In this document: piece after piece, positions 18,811 through 29,840 of the stretch | How positions within the stretch are numbered: position 1 is the stretch's first letter | Layout: each line of letters begins with the position of its first letter | DNA from: Opitutaceae bacterium | Lineage (GTDB): Bacteria > Verrucomicrobiota > Verrucomicrobiia > Opitutales > Opitutaceae | Reading direction: 5' to 3' | Assembly (NCBI GenBank): GCA_030648295.1 | Contig: JAUSID010000110.1 | Span: forward strand, 1 to 64,000 | Length of the DNA stretch: 64,000 nucleotides | Notes under the pieces: model-generated | What the model was told of the DNA's origin: nothing | The model's database searches: none | Seen by the model: only the letters and a program-made list of their open reading frames with translations | Translations under genes and position numbers: made by a program

Positions 18811-20298
18811 CTACCCGAGAATTCCCTTCACGACCTGACCGTGCACATCGGTCAGCCGGAAATCCCGGCCTTGGGATCGATACGTGAGTCGCGTGTGATC
18901 GATCCCTAGCAGGTGCAGCAGCGTCGCGTTCAAGTCGTGCACGTGCACCGGATCCTTCGCCACGTTGTAGCTGAAATCGTCCGTCTCGCCGTAAATCGTG
19001 CCCGGCTTCACGCCGCCGCCGGCGAGCCACATCGTGAAGCAGCCGCCGTGGTGATCGCGGCCATAGTTGGTCGACTCGAGCTTGCCCTGGCTGTAGGTCG
19101 TGCGTCCGAACTCGCCGCCCCAGACGACCAGGGTGTCGTCGAGCAGGCCGCGCTGCTTGAGGTCGCGGATCAACGCGGCACAGGGCTGATCGACGTCCTC
19201 GGCTTGCAGCCGCAGATCGCTCGGCAGGTTGTAGTGCTGGTCCCAGCCGCGATGATAGAGCTGGATGAAGCGAACGTCGCGTTCCGCCAGCCGCCGCGCC
19301 AGCAGGCAGTTCGCGGCGAACGTGCCCGGCACCCGCGCCTGCGCGCCATAGGCCGCGAAGGTCGCCTCGTTCTCGCCGCGCAAATCCGTCAGGTCCGGGA
19401 CGCTCGCCTGCATCCGATACGCCATCTCGTACTGCGCGATCCGCGTCTCGATCTCCGGATCGAGCTGCCGGGCGTGCTGGGCCCGGTTGAGCTCTCCAAT
19501 CGCATCGAGTTGATCGCGGCGCATGGGCCCGTCGATGCCCGGCGGGTTCGACAAATACAGGACCGGATCGCCACTGCTGCGGAAGCTGACGCCCTGGTGA
19601 TTCGACGGCAGAAACGCCGATCCCCAAAGCCGCGCATACAGCGGATCGGCCGGTCGGGCGGCGCTGCCACGGGAAATCAGGACGACGAAGGACGGCAGGT
19701 TCTGGTTCGCGCTGCCCAATCCATAACTCGTCCACGCGCCAAAGCTGGGGCGGCCGGGTTGTTGGTGGCCGGTTTGCAGATACGTCACCGCCGGGTCGTG
19801 GTTGATCGCCTCCGTGTGCATGGAGCGGATGAGGCAGAGATCGTCGGCGACACCCGCGGTGTGCGGCAACAGCTCGCTCACCCAGGCGCCGCTGCGTCCA
19901 TGCTGCGCGAACTTGAACAGGGACGACGTGATCGGGAGCGTCTTCTGTCCGCTCGTCATCCCGGTCAGTCGTTGCACGCCTCGGACTGAAGCCGGCAATT
20001 CCTGTCCATGCCGCTCGCGGAGGGCGGGCTTGTAGTCGAACAGGTCGAGCTGCGAAGGCCCGCCGTGCATGAAGAGATAGATCACACGCTTCGCCTTGGG
20101 CGCGAAATGCGGCAGGCCGGGCAGCCCGCCCGCCCCACCGGCGCCGTGCAGGGACGGGCGCAACAGCGACGCCAGGGCAATGGCGCCGATGCCCGTGACC
20201 GAACGGCCAAAAAACTGGCGCCGCGTTAGCCGCAGGCCCGCGGGCCGGGGGTGGTTCACATCATGGCCGGGAACGATCATCGGAAACATTGTGTTCAC
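18811..20298 (-). CDS. DUF1501 secreted protein (Tat substrate)
   Basis: 495 residues with a Tat signal ([19 protein letters not shown]). The DUF1501 family has an alkaline-phosphatase-like fold; visible features are [21 protein letters not shown], the region [52 protein letters not shown] and [20 protein letters not shown]. The GTG at 20298 overlaps the stop of the upstream cytochrome gene (GTGA), which decided the start; ATG 20289 is the alternative. DUF1501 proteins are regularly encoded next to DUF1549/DUF1553 cytochromes and are presumed partners. No substrate is known. Confidence 0.9.
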   Translation of the reverse strand: MNTMFPMIVPGHDVNHPRPAGLRLTRRQFFGRSVTGIGAIALASLLRPSLHGAGGAGGLPGLPHFAPKAKRVIYLFMHGGPSQLDLFDYKPALRERHGQELPASVRGVQRLTGMTSGQKTLPITSSLFKFAQHGRSGAWVSELLPHTAGVADDLCLIRSMHTEAINHDPAVTYLQTGHQQPGRPSFGAWTSYGLGSANQNLPSFVVLISRGSAARPADPLYARLWGSAFLPSNHQGVSFRSSGDPVLYLSNPPGIDGPMRRDQLDAIGELNRAQHARQLDPEIETRIAQYEMAYRMQASVPDLTDLRGENEATFAAYGAQARVPGTFAANCLLARRLAERDVRFIQLYHRGWDQHYNLPSDLRLQAEDVDQPCAALIRDLKQRGLLDDTLVVWGGEFGRTTYSQGKLESTNYGRDHHGGCFTMWLAGGGVKPGTIYGETDDFSYNVAKDPVHVHDLNATLLHLLGIDHTRLTYRSQGRDFRLTDVHGQVVKGILG

Positions 20299-23200
20299 CG
20301 CCGCATGACGGCTTCGTCGAGATTCAGGATCGTCTGCCCGACGACGGCGAGTGCCGCCAGCTCGATCGGATCCCGTTCGCGGCCGCGAGGAGACACCCCG
20401 ACGTTGATCAGCCGCTGCGCCGCCTTCCGGTCCGCGGTAAAACGCACGCGCTGCCGCTCGTGCAGGCGGCGAAGCACCGTGAGCTCATCGGCCTCGGGAA
20501 ATCGCGAGGTCACGCGGCGAAAGATCCGCCGAAGCACGTCGTCGCCGGCGGGCTCGTTCTCCGCCAGCACCGCCGCCGCCAATCCCCGCCCCGCCTCGAC
20601 GTAGGTCTCGTCGTTCAGCAGCAGCAATGCCTGGAGCGGCGTGTTCGTCCGGGCCCGTCGCACCACGCACGTCTCGCGCGTGGGGCCGTCGAACACCTGC
20701 ACTCCCGGCGGCGGCGCGGTTCTTTTCCAGTACGTGTAAACCGTGCGCCGCCAAACTCCATCATCCCGATCCATTTCGTAGGAGAGTTCCCCGTTGTACG
20801 ACACCGCCTCCCAAAGTCCCGGCGGCTGGTAGGGCTTCACCGGCGGCCCGCCGATTCGCTCCACGAGCAAACCCGAGGCGGCGAGCGCCTGGTCGCGGAC
20901 CATTTCGGCCGGCAGCCGAAACCGCGGGCCCCGCGCGATCAGCCGGTTCTCGGGATCGCGTTGAAGGAGCCCGGCCGTCGCGATCGACGTTTGCCGATAG
21001 GCGGCGCTCGTCACCATCAGCCGCAGCATCTGCTTCACATCCCAGCCGCTTTCGACGAAACGCACCGCGAGCCAGTCGAGCAGCTCGGGATGCGTCGGCA
21101 GTTCGCCTTGTGCGCCAAAATCGTTCCCGGTCGCGACCAGCCCCACCCCGAAGCACTGCTGCCACAGCCGGTTCACCGCCACGCGCGCCGTCAGGGGATG
21201 AGTGGGCGACGTGAGCCATTGCGCGAAACCGAGCCGGTTGGATGGAACCCCGGCCGATAGTGGCGGCAGCATCGAGGGCACGCCCGGTTCCACTTCCTCG
21301 TTGCGCTGATCATACTGGCCGCGCTTCAAAACGTAGGTCGGCCGCGGCTTTGCCGGCTCCTGCATCACGAGCGTCTTCGGCAGCTTCGCGCGGAAGCTCT
21401 CCTCGGCCCCGCGCGCCGCCGCCGCCCGTTCGTGCGCATCCTGCGCCACCGTGTCACCGTGTCGTTCCACGTAACAGTCGAGCACGAGTTTCTTCTGCCG
21501 GGCGTCGCGCCGTTCCGCCGGCATGGCCAGGATGCCGCGCAACCGTTCGCTCCAGAACCAGCGGCGCACCTCCTCCGCATTCGCCGCACTGCCGAGAATC
21601 CGGAACTCATCGAGCTGTCCATAAAACCCGAGTCCGCTGTCCCGCCGGCCGATCCGGACCGGCTGGTCGTTGCGGATCGAACCCTGGAGCGTGTCGCGCA
21701 GAACATTCGTTGGCACCGCCCGGCCATCCACGAACACGGTCACGCCGGTCGCCTTCCTCGATCCGTCATAGCTCACGACGACGTGATTCCAATCCGCGCG
21801 GCGGATCGGCTCCTTCGTCTGCACTTCGATCGCGCTGACCACCCAGCGATCGACGAGGTTGAGCGAAAGCTGGCCTTTCTGCCAGATGAGCTCCACGCCG
21901 CGGCGGTCGCCCGTCGGTTCGATTTTCGACCACACGCAGCTCAGCGATCCCGTCGCCTTCACCCACACCCCCACGCTCCACGGCCGTCCGGCATCGAGCG
22001 CAATTTGCGGGGGCAATTCCAGATGCTGCATGCCGTCAAACACCGCCGCCTGCCCCACGAGCCCGGCCTCGTAATACACGCCGCCCTTTTCGACCGCGCG
22101 GATCGCCCGCTCCGACTGCGCGCGGGCCGCCGAATCCTCCGGCTCGAACTCGACGTGAGTCACGAGGTCCGCGACCGGCGCATTGAGTTCGGCCGCGGCG
22201 TCGTTTTCCCAGGCCGCAACCGTCGGCGCCAGCGGCTCCGTGATCGCGCCGAATGCCTGCTCCGCCGCCAGCCGGTTTTCGTGCAATTGCCGGACTCGTG
22301 TGCGCTGCTCGTCCGTCGCCACGTCCATCACCGGCGGCGGATCGTCCGGACTCACGAGGCCCTTCTCCACCCCGCTGTTGAAGAACGCGAACAGCCGGTA
22401 GTATTCGCGCTGCGAAACCGGATCGTATTTGTGGTCGTGACACCGCGCACATCCGACCGTCAACCCCAGCCACACGGTTGATGTCGTTTCCAGACGATCC
22501 GCCACATACTCGACGCGGTACTCCTCGTCGATGATCCCCGTTTCTCCGGTGACCATGTGATTGCGGTTGAACCCGGTTGCGATCCGCTGCTCGGCCGTCG
22601 GCTCCGGGAGCAGATCGCCCGCGAGTTGTTCGAGCGTGAACCGATCGAAGGGCAGGTTGCGGTTGAACGCGCCGATTACCCAGTCACGCCACGGCCAGAT
22701 TTGGCGCGTGTTGTCGCGAAAGAAGCCGTTGGAGTCCGCGTAACGCGCGGCATCGAGCCAGTCCGTTGCCATCCGCTCGCCATACCGCGGCGACGCCAGC
22801 AGCTGGTCCACCGCGCGCTCGTAGGCGTCCGGTCGCGCATCGGCGAGGAACGCATCGAGTGCGTCGAGTGACGGCGGCAGTCCCGTGAGATCGAACGATG
22901 CGCGCCGGAGCAGCGCCGCGCGCTCGGCCTCCGCCGCCGGCGCCAATCGCTCTGCGTCCAGCCGGGCGAGGACGAAATGATCGATGGCGTTTCGCGGCCA
23001 TTTCGCGTCCGCGATGACGGGCAGAGCCGGTTTCGACGGCGGAATGAAGGACCAGTGCGGCGCGTAGTTGGCCCCTTCCGAAATCCACTGGCGCAGCGTT
23101 TCGATTTGGTCCGGCGTCAGCTTCTTCCCCGTTTCCGACGGCGGCATCGCGTCGTGCTCATCGGTGATCCGCAGGACGAGTTCGCTGCGTTCCGGGTGTC

Positions 23201-23501
23201 CGGGAACGATCGCGATCTCGCCCGACTTCGCCGGCTGGGTTGCAACCTCGCGCCAATCGAGCCGCAGCCGCGCTTCGCGGGCCGACTCGTCGGGTCCGTG
23301 GCACTTGAAGCAATTCTCCGAGAGAATCGGCTTCACCTGCCGGTTGAAATCGATCGGCCGGCCACCAACCTCCGCCGTGCCGGCGGCGAAGAGCGCGGCC
23401 GTCACCACGCCCAACCCCGTCCGCAGGATTCCCACGCCGGTTCCGCCCGGCGGGCGGCATCGGCAACGCGAATCCTCCGCGCCGGGCTTACTTGCGCGCA
23501 T
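20295..23501 (-). CDS. PSD1 and planctomycete cytochrome C domain protein (DUF1549/DUF1553)
   Basis: 1068 residues. After an export segment, a PSCyt1 haem site [10 protein letters not shown] is followed by [21 protein letters not shown]1549 ([60 protein letters not shown] with a second CxxCH), a LamG-like beta-sandwich at about 460-610 ([27 protein letters not shown]) and DUF1553 to the end ([50 protein letters not shown]). The LamG insert suggests carbohydrate binding. It starts 14 bp inside the TonB receptor gene and its stop overlaps the DUF1501 start, so the three genes are translationally linked. Probably a periplasmic redox enzyme component of unknown substrate. Confidence 0.92.
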   Translation of the reverse strand: MRASKPGAEDSRCRCRPPGGTGVGILRTGLGVVTAALFAAGTAEVGGRPIDFNRQVKPILSENCFKCHGPDESAREARLRLDWREVATQPAKSGEIAIVPGHPERSELVLRITDEHDAMPPSETGKKLTPDQIETLRQWISEGANYAPHWSFIPPSKPALPVIADAKWPRNAIDHFVLARLDAERLAPAAEAERAALLRRASFDLTGLPPSLDALDAFLADARPDAYERAVDQLLASPRYGERMATDWLDAARYADSNGFFRDNTRQIWPWRDWVIGAFNRNLPFDRFTLEQLAGDLLPEPTAEQRIATGFNRNHMVTGETGIIDEEYRVEYVADRLETTSTVWLGLTVGCARCHDHKYDPVSQREYYRLFAFFNSGVEKGLVSPDDPPPVMDVATDEQRTRVRQLHENRLAAEQAFGAITEPLAPTVAAWENDAAAELNAPVADLVTHVEFEPEDSAARAQSERAIRAVEKGGVYYEAGLVGQAAVFDGMQHLELPPQIALDAGRPWSVGVWVKATGSLSCVWSKIEPTGDRRGVELIWQKGQLSLNLVDRWVVSAIEVQTKEPIRRADWNHVVVSYDGSRKATGVTVFVDGRAVPTNVLRDTLQGSIRNDQPVRIGRRDSGLGFYGQLDEFRILGSAANAEEVRRWFWSERLRGILAMPAERRDARQKKLVLDCYVERHGDTVAQDAHERAAAARGAEESFRAKLPKTLVMQEPAKPRPTYVLKRGQYDQRNEEVEPGVPSMLPPLSAGVPSNRLGFAQWLTSPTHPLTARVAVNRLWQQCFGVGLVATGNDFGAQGELPTHPELLDWLAVRFVESGWDVKQMLRLMVTSAAYRQTSIATAGLLQRDPENRLIARGPRFRLPAEMVRDQALAASGLLVERIGGPPVKPYQPPGLWEAVSYNGELSYEMDRDDGVWRRTVYTYWKRTAPPPGVQVFDGPTRETCVVRRARTNTPLQALLLLNDETYVEAGRGLAAAVLAENEPAGDDVLRRIFRRVTSRFPEADELTVLRRLHERQRVRFTADRKAAQRLINVGVSPRGRERDPIELAALAVVGQTILNLDEAVMRR

Positions 23502-26500
23502 TGATGCCGAAGTAGAATTGCGGGCGCATCAAATGCGTGGTCTGCGGCCGGCCGAAGCCGAATTGGGTCTGGCGATCCGGCTGCATCAGCACGTTTACCA
23601 CATCGAGGTACACGCTGAAATGGCGGTTGATATTGTACAGCGCCTTGAGGTCGAGCGTGGGCCGGGCGGCGGAATACACCGCTCGCGATTCGTTCGCGTT
23701 GAAGCCGGTGAGATACTTGTGCCGGTAATTGTACGAGGCGCGCAGGTTCACGCGGCTGTGCAGGTAGGAAATGCCAACATTCGCGATGAACGGATTGAAG
23801 CCGGCGACCCGGGGGTTGGGCGCGAGCGCGATCGCGTTGCCGGCACCGTAATTTCCCTCCGCCTTCATCCGGGTCAGGTTGGCAAACGCGCCCAATGCCT
23901 TCCAGCGGCCGGGCAGGAAGGTGAATTGCTGATTGTAGCTCACCTCCACGCCGCGAACCTTGGCGAACCCGCCATTGTACTGCGTGGTCTTCGCGAATCC
24001 CGCGTATTCGCCGCTGAAGCCGTTGTCCTCACCCTCGCCGATGACCGCGCCACCGGAGGTATAGATGAACTTGCTGATGTCCTTTTGGAAGGCCCCGACC
24101 GTGAACATGCCCGCCGGCTCGAAATAAATCTCCGCCGAAAGATCGAAATTCTCCGCCCATTGCGGCTCGAGGCCCGGGTTGCTCGTCGAGACGGTCTGGT
24201 TGTCGTAATTGACCGTGGTCCGCGGGATCAACTGGCCGATGTTGGGGCGTCCGATGTTTTCCGAGTAGCTGAAACGCGCGAGAATGTTGGGCCGGAATCT
24301 GTACTTCAGGTGCAGGCCGGGGAAAACACTGCGATAGTCGCCGCTGCGCTTCTGCCGGCGGCCGAATTCCTCCCCCGCCCGCCGCTCGATCTCCGGATCG
24401 GTCAACGGCCCGACCCAGGCGGCGCGCCGCGCGCGTTCCTCCGGAGTGATCACCTGCAGGGCTCCCTCGCCCTCGGTCTTGGTGTCCTCGATCCGCACGC
24501 CGGTGAGAACGCCGAGCCTTCCGAATTGCACGCCGCCCATGAGGTAGGCGGCGCGGATCTCCTCGTCGAACTGCTGGTGGCCGGTGAGCGCCGTTTGCAA
24601 ATCCGTCGCCAGATTTCGGCGCCAGTGGGTCGGATTCGCCGCGATCAGCGGATCGATCTGCTGCGGACGGCCGGGCGACTGGAGCGCGGGGAAAGGCAGG
24701 AAACCATAGCGCTTCAATCGCGTGTCGGGGTACGGCCGGTTCATCTGGCCAAACTGCGCGAGATTATCGTCGTTGCGGCCGCCGTTGGCCGGGTCCGGGC
24801 CCAACACGCCGTCCGGTCCCACGTACCTCGTATTGTACGGCGTGTTGTCCATGTCGCGCGACTGGCGTCGGAGACGGATGCCGGTCTTGATATAAAACGG
24901 CACCCGCGTCTCGAAGAACTTCTTCACGTTGAGCGCGCCGCCGAGGTAATTGTCCCAGCTGACCATCCGCGCGCTGCTGTACAGATTGTCCGTGTAGTTC
25001 TCGAGCCGGGTCCAGTCCGGCCCGACCGTCTGCGTCACGGTGGGAAAGAGCCGATCGTCCTTCGTGAGGTTGAAGCCGATGTTGCGCAGCGTGAAGGTAA
25101 ACGTGTTGTTGCCGGGGTAGTACGCCTTCGATCTCGACGAGTAGAGATCGTAGTCGAGGTGCAGTCCGCGATGCCGATGGACCGCGCCGATGTTCAGCGT
25201 GTCCGTCGTGCCCAGCTTGTAAGTGGCCTGCGAGTTGATCGCGATCTGGCTCGCGGCGACCGGCCGCACCCGGGTCTCGTAATCGGTGTAGCCCGGAATG
25301 ATTCCGTTCGTGCCCGTGAAGTTTCCGGCCGCGTCCGTTGCGGCTACACCCTGGTTCGTCTGCCACGTCGCCTGGCTGTGGTCGGAGTGCTCGGTGTGTT
25401 TGGCGTGCTGGAAGTTGGTGAAAAAACGCACCTGCTCGCTCAGCTTGTAATCCAGCTTCAATCCCGCCCCGGCCCGGATGCGGATGTTGCGGAAATCCTG
25501 CGCCGTCAGCTGATATTGATACGCCGGCCCCTCGGTGCCGGGCGGCAGCAGCTGGTGATTCTGCGTGGTGACGTCGATGATCGAGCCATGCGGACGATAG
25601 GCGAGGTTGAGGCTCACGCCGAACCGGCGACCGAATACTTCGGAATACGAGACCGACGCGTTCTGCCGCGGCTGATCGCGCGGGTCGGCCGCGCGCCAGA
25701 TCGCTCCAGCCGACGCGCGGATCCGGCGTTCCGGGGAACTGTCGAACGCGCTCTTCGAAACCAGATTTACCGTCCCGCCAATCGAATCCCCGTCCTGGTC
25801 GGGTGTGGGCGACTTGGTGACTTCGATGCGTTCAATCGCATCCGAGCTCACGGTTTGAAATTGAAACTCGCGCGTCGCGCCCGCGGAGGCCGCGTCGGCC
25901 AGACGATTCCCATCCTGGGTGATCGAACTGAGGTTTTGGTGCAGCCCGCGAATGCGCAGGTAGCGCATGTCGCCGCCGACGGATTCGCCCTCGACACCCG
26001 GCAGCCGCATCGCGAGATCGGCGGGATTCCCCGCCAGTCCGCCAAACGCGTCCGCCGACACGATGTTCTTCACGCCGAGCGAATCACGCTGGAGGGTGAT
26101 CGCCTTCGCGTTGCCCTCGCGTTCGCTGGCGACGACGAAGTTGCTCAGCAAATAGATGTCCGCCGTCAGCCCGATGTCACGCCGGGTCGGCGCGCCGCCC
26201 CCGACCCCGACGGAGATTTCGGAGGTCTGCAAACCGGTATACGACACGGCCAGGACGATATTGCCGGGCGGGACATTTTCGATCCGGTAACTGCCGAGCT
26301 CGTCGGTGAGCACTTCGCGGGTGGTGCCCTTCACCTGGACGCGCGCGCCTTCCAGCGTGGCGCCGGTCGCGGCGTTGGTGACGTTGCCGACAACTGTACC
26401 CTGGGCCAGAGCGAGCGATCCAAAGCAGAGCAAAAACAACGCCAGTGCGGGCCGGCGGAAGCGCAAGGTGCGCGTACAGGCAAAAACGTGGGCGGGGTCA

Positions 26501-26508
26501 GGCTTCAT
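23488..26508 (-). CDS. TonB-dependent receptor with carboxypeptidase-regulatory-like N-terminal domain
   Basis: About 1006 residues from ATG 26508, which begins just before a signal peptide (ALALFLLCFGSLALAQ); the frame reaches 26670 without support. Residues about 37-120 are a CarboxypepD_reg-like beta-sandwich (GNVTNAATGATLEGARVQVK), then the plug (SADAFGGLAGNPADLAMRLP, LRIRGLHQNLSSITQDG, ERIEVTKSPTPDQDGDSIGG) and a 22-strand-type barrel ending in an aromatic strand ([13 protein letters not shown]). Such receptors import oligosaccharides or other large ligands in Opitutaceae; the ligand is unknown. It heads a three-gene unit with the PSD1 cytochrome and DUF1501 genes and is divergent from the NHL/Ig protein. 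Confidence 0.92.
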   Translation of the reverse strand: MKPDPAHVFACTRTLRFRRPALALFLLCFGSLALAQGTVVGNVTNAATGATLEGARVQVKGTTREVLTDELGSYRIENVPPGNIVLAVSYTGLQTSEISVGVGGGAPTRRDIGLTADIYLLSNFVVASEREGNAKAITLQRDSLGVKNIVSADAFGGLAGNPADLAMRLPGVEGESVGGDMRYLRIRGLHQNLSSITQDGNRLADAASAGATREFQFQTVSSDAIERIEVTKSPTPDQDGDSIGGTVNLVSKSAFDSSPERRIRASAGAIWRAADPRDQPRQNASVSYSEVFGRRFGVSLNLAYRPHGSIIDVTTQNHQLLPPGTEGPAYQYQLTAQDFRNIRIRAGAGLKLDYKLSEQVRFFTNFQHAKHTEHSDHSQATWQTNQGVAATDAAGNFTGTNGIIPGYTDYETRVRPVAASQIAINSQATYKLGTTDTLNIGAVHRHRGLHLDYDLYSSRSKAYYPGNNTFTFTLRNIGFNLTKDDRLFPTVTQTVGPDWTRLENYTDNLYSSARMVSWDNYLGGALNVKKFFETRVPFYIKTGIRLRRQSRDMDNTPYNTRYVGPDGVLGPDPANGGRNDDNLAQFGQMNRPYPDTRLKRYGFLPFPALQSPGRPQQIDPLIAANPTHWRRNLATDLQTALTGHQQFDEEIRAAYLMGGVQFGRLGVLTGVRIEDTKTEGEGALQVITPEERARRAAWVGPLTDPEIERRAGEEFGRRQKRSGDYRSVFPGLHLKYRFRPNILARFSYSENIGRPNIGQLIPRTTVNYDNQTVSTSNPGLEPQWAENFDLSAEIYFEPAGMFTVGAFQKDISKFIYTSGGAVIGEGEDNGFSGEYAGFAKTTQYNGGFAKVRGVEVSYNQQFTFLPGRWKALGAFANLTRMKAEGNYGAGNAIALAPNPRVAGFNPFIANVGISYLHSRVNLRASYNYRHKYLTGFNANESRAVYSAARPTLDLKALYNINRHFSVYLDVVNVLMQPDRQTQFGFGRPQTTHLMRPQFYFGINARK

Positions 26509-26776
26509 GGGGCAGAGTCCACGTCGCGTCGGGGGGGGGAGGGGAAACGCGCCGGGCTCGCCATGGATTTGGTAACGTGCCGCCCCACTCGCAATGCCCA
26601 ATTTCGCCGGTCCAGGACTTCCCTTCAAGTTGCGGCGAAACGCCATGAGCGACCGCGCGAACAATTTCAAAAAATCACGAAAAGCAATTCGCCCACAGCG
26701 AATTCGCGATTCAACGGAACGCAGACTCGACTAGAGTGTCGCGGAGCCGGTGTTTTACCGTCCAAGTATTCCCTCA
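26509..26776. promoter_or_regulatory. divergent promoter region
   Basis: 268 bp between the start of the TonB receptor (minus) and the NHL/Ig protein (plus). The middle (about 26660-26720) is noticeably AT-richer than its surroundings (CAATTTCAAAAAATCACGAA), as expected for promoters firing both ways. No specific -35/-10 pair or operator is assigned. Confidence 0.45.
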
Positions 26777-29629
26777 ATGACTCTACGATCATCCCTGCTC
26801 ATCGCCCGAAAGTGTCTGCCGCGGTTTGCGGTATTTGCCGCACTGGCGGCGACCTCCGTCGCTGTCGCGCAGGCGCAGAGCGCCGGCGCGCCCCTCGCGC
26901 TCACGACGATGGCGGGCCTGGCGGGTACGCGGCAGGCGACGAATGGCACCGGGAGCGAAGCGCGCTTATACGCTCCCACTGGCATCGTCATCACCGCCAG
27001 TGGCGACCTCATCGTCGCCGACACCGGGAATCATATCTTTCGCCGGGTGACTCCGGCCGGAGTCGTCACGTACTACGCCGGCCGTCCCCGCGACTTGGAG
27101 GACCGTCCGATCAACATCGGCAGCACCGACGGCCCGGCTCAGGATGCGAAATTTTATCTCGCCAACTATGCGGAGGAGGGCCCTTGGGCGCCGCCCCTTT
27201 ACATCACGGTCGGCTCATTCACCCTCGCCGCTGATTCGGGCGGCAACATCTACATCGCCGACACGGTGAACAATCTGGTCCGGCGACTCGGCGCCAACGG
27301 TGTGGTCAGCACGGTCGCGGGGGCGGGGGCGGGACAACTCGGCTCCTCCGACGGCTCCGGCACCAATGCCAAGTTCAATTCCCCCGGCGGCGTGGCCATT
27401 GATTCGGGCGGCAATCTTTTCGTCACCGATTCAGGCAACAACACCATCCGGCGCATCACGCCCGCCGCGGCGGTGACGACCTTTGCCGGTGTGGCCGGCA
27501 CATTTGGCGGGACCGATGGCAGTGGCACGGTCGCCCGGTTCTCCAATCCCTCGGGCATCGTCGCTGACGGCAGTGGGAATCTCTACGTGACCGACACAGG
27601 CAACCATACGGTCCGCCGGATCACCCCGGCTGGCGTCGTCAGCACGTTCGCCGGCTCCGCCGGTCTGGCCGGTTCGTCGGACGGAAGCCGCAACCTGGCG
27701 CGGTTCCGGAGCCCCGCGGGCATCGCCATTGACAATGCGGGCTACCTCTACGTCGCGGACACGGGCAATCATACCATTCGCCGGATCACGACCGCAGGTG
27801 CGGTCACCACGATTGCCGGCGCGGTGGGCGCGACCGGGAGCGCCAACGGCACGGGCACCGCCGCACGGCTCAACGAGCCGGCCGGGGTGGCGGTCGACAG
27901 CGGGGGCACGGTGTACATCGCCGACACAATGAACAACACGATCCGCCTCGGCACTCCGGTAACCGGCAGCGGCGCGCCCACGCTCGACGTGCAAAGCCAG
28001 CCGCAGCGCCTGCAGGTGACCGTGGGTTCGACTGCGACTTTTCGCGTCAGAGCCACCGGCTCCCCGACCCCGACCTACCAGTGGCTGCGGAACGGCGAGC
28101 CGATCGGCGGCGCCAACGGTGAGACCTACAGCCGCCCGAACGTGGCGTTCGCCGATGCCGGGCTCTACTCGGTCATCGTGACCAGCGGTACCATTTCGTT
28201 CTCCAGCGCCGCCGCGCAGTTGCAGGTGTTCCCCCAGGGAACGTCGATTCCACCGATCGTCATTCTGGCGCAGCCGACGGACCGGGAGGTGACGGCCGGA
28301 CAGCCGGTCACGTTCACCGTCGAGGTCTCGGGCGTCAGCTCTCCGACGTATCAGTGGCGCAAGGACGGCAATGTCATCGCCGGCGCAAATGCCGCCAGCT
28401 ACACCATCGGCTCGGTGCAAACAGGCGACGCGGGCGTTTACACTGTCACGATCACCGACGGCGGCAACACCGCGTCCACCGCGGGTTCCACCCTCACGGT
28501 GCTCGCCGCCTCGAACAACAGCGCGCCCGCCATCACGACGCAGCCCGCGTCGCAGTCCGTCAGTGTCGGCGGCACGGTGAGCTTCTCCGTGGTCGCGACG
28601 GGTACACCCGCGCCGATTTTCCAGTGGCGCAAGAACGGTACGCCGATTGGCAACGGCGGCACGGGCAGCGGCTCGGCCGTATCGGGCGCCACGACCGCCA
28701 CGTTGACGCTCAGCAGTATCACGGAAGCGGATGCAGGCAATTACACTGTCACGTTGAGCAATGCGGTGGGCTCGGCCACCAGCAGCCCCGCCGCGCTCAC
28801 CGTCACGGCCCCGCCGCCGTCGAGCCGGATCATCAATCTCTCGATCCTGACGCCGCTTTCGGTCAGCGGAGAGGACTTCACCATGGGCTACGTCGTTGGC
28901 GGCAACGCCACGTCCGGAGCAAAACCGCTCGTCATCCGCGCCGCCGGCCCCTCGCTGGCCGCGCTCGGAGTCGCCAACACGCTCGCCGACCCGAAGTTCG
29001 AACTCTTTGCCGGCAGCACCAAGACGAGTGAAAACGACAATTGGGGCGGCTCGGCCACGCTCGCCGGCGCGATGGCATCCGTTGGCGCGTTCGCTTACGT
29101 CGGGCCGACTTCACTCGATGCCGCGGCCGCCGTCAGCATCACCACTCGGGACAACTCCGTGAAGGTCTCGAGCGCCAACGCGGGCACGGGTCTCGTCATC
29201 GCCGAGGTTTACGACGCTACGCCCGAGGCCAGCAATACGACGTCGACACCACGGCTGATCAACGTGTCGGTGTTGAAGAACATCGGCTCCGGGCTCACCG
29301 CGGGTTTCGTCATCCGCGGCGCCACGAACAAGACGGTGCTGATTCGCGCGATTGGTCCGACGCTCGGCGGGTTTGGGGTCGGCAACACGAACTCGGATCC
29401 GCAGTTGACCCTCTTCCGCGGCCAGACCGCGATCGGCACCAACAACAATTGGGGCGGCACGGCGGAACTCACCGCTGCATTTACCCAGGTAGGCGCGTTC
29501 ACGCTGCCGGGCAGTTCGCTCGACGCAGCGCTCCTCGCCACTTTGCCGCCGGCCGATTACACGGTCCAGGTCACCGGAGTGAACGGCGCAATCGGCGTCG
29601 CCCTGGTCGAAGTCTACGAAGTGCCGTAA
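26777..29629 (+). CDS. secreted NHL-repeat and immunoglobulin-like domain protein
   Basis: 950 residues with a signal peptide (FAVFAALAATSVAVAQAQ). Residues about 35-400 hold NHL beta-propeller repeats, each with a version of PAGVAVDSGGNLYVADTGNHTIRRIT. Three Ig-like domains follow at about 410-690 (motifs TYQWLRNG, TYQWRKDG, FQWRKNG with DAGxYTVxxxN). The last 250 residues are two copies of a 125-residue module (RIINLSIL ... IAEVYDA and RLINVSVL ... LVEVYEV) common at the C-termini of verrucomicrobial secreted proteins. No catalytic residues are visible, so a surface or binding role is inferred. It is divergent from the receptor operon and ends just before a strong terminator. Confidence 0.9.
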   Translation: MTLRSSLLIARKCLPRFAVFAALAATSVAVAQAQSAGAPLALTTMAGLAGTRQATNGTGSEARLYAPTGIVITASGDLIVADTGNHIFRRVTPAGVVTYYAGRPRDLEDRPINIGSTDGPAQDAKFYLANYAEEGPWAPPLYITVGSFTLAADSGGNIYIADTVNNLVRRLGANGVVSTVAGAGAGQLGSSDGSGTNAKFNSPGGVAIDSGGNLFVTDSGNNTIRRITPAAAVTTFAGVAGTFGGTDGSGTVARFSNPSGIVADGSGNLYVTDTGNHTVRRITPAGVVSTFAGSAGLAGSSDGSRNLARFRSPAGIAIDNAGYLYVADTGNHTIRRITTAGAVTTIAGAVGATGSANGTGTAARLNEPAGVAVDSGGTVYIADTMNNTIRLGTPVTGSGAPTLDVQSQPQRLQVTVGSTATFRVRATGSPTPTYQWLRNGEPIGGANGETYSRPNVAFADAGLYSVIVTSGTISFSSAAAQLQVFPQGTSIPPIVILAQPTDREVTAGQPVTFTVEVSGVSSPTYQWRKDGNVIAGANAASYTIGSVQTGDAGVYTVTITDGGNTASTAGSTLTVLAASNNSAPAITTQPASQSVSVGGTVSFSVVATGTPAPIFQWRKNGTPIGNGGTGSGSAVSGATTATLTLSSITEADAGNYTVTLSNAVGSATSSPAALTVTAPPPSSRIINLSILTPLSVSGEDFTMGYVVGGNATSGAKPLVIRAAGPSLAALGVANTLADPKFELFAGSTKTSENDNWGGSATLAGAMASVGAFAYVGPTSLDAAAAVSITTRDNSVKVSSANAGTGLVIAEVYDATPEASNTTSTPRLINVSVLKNIGSGLTAGFVIRGATNKTVLIRAIGPTLGGFGVGNTNSDPQLTLFRGQTAIGTNNNWGGTAELTAAFTQVGAFTLPGSSLDAALLATLPPADYTVQVTGVNGAIGVALVEVYEVP

Positions 29630-29659
29630 TCGGCGCCCGCGAACCGGGATTGATTTCAA

Positions 29660-29688
29660 GGCGCGGCCCCAAGCCGCGCCTTTTTTTT
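29660..29688 (+). terminator. rho-independent terminator
   Basis: GGCGCGGC, a five-base CCCAA loop, GCCGCGCC, then eight T residues. A textbook intrinsic terminator 30 bp after the NHL/Ig gene. Confidence 0.95.
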
Positions 29689-29708
29689 CGTCGGCGAGGA
29701 ATTGGCTG

Positions 29709-29800
29709 ACCACCTCCTCACCGTTTCCCCGTTTCACCGTTTCACCGCTTCACCGCTTCACCGTTTCACCGTTTCACCGATTACCGCTTCACCGACTCCC
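29709..29800. repeat. tandem CACCGTTT/CACCGCTT microsatellite
   Basis: About nine imperfect copies of an 8-9 bp unit (TTTCACCG) between the terminator and the XdhC-like gene. Intergenic and non-coding; it could expand or contract by slippage. Confidence 0.85.
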
Positions 29801-29840
29801 GCCGCTTGCGCCGGCCGGTCCTGGACCACAGCTTTCCCGG

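Noticed and set aside
23068-27234. 1388-codon open frame on the plus strand
   Set aside because: It runs antisense to the TonB receptor and part of the PSD1 gene. Its translation has no domain features, whereas the minus-strand genes show full conserved architecture. High GC content creates such shadows.
29709-29800. Small coding gene over the CACCGTTT array
   Set aside because: The frame is a simple-sequence translation (HRFTVSPL-like) with no start signal.
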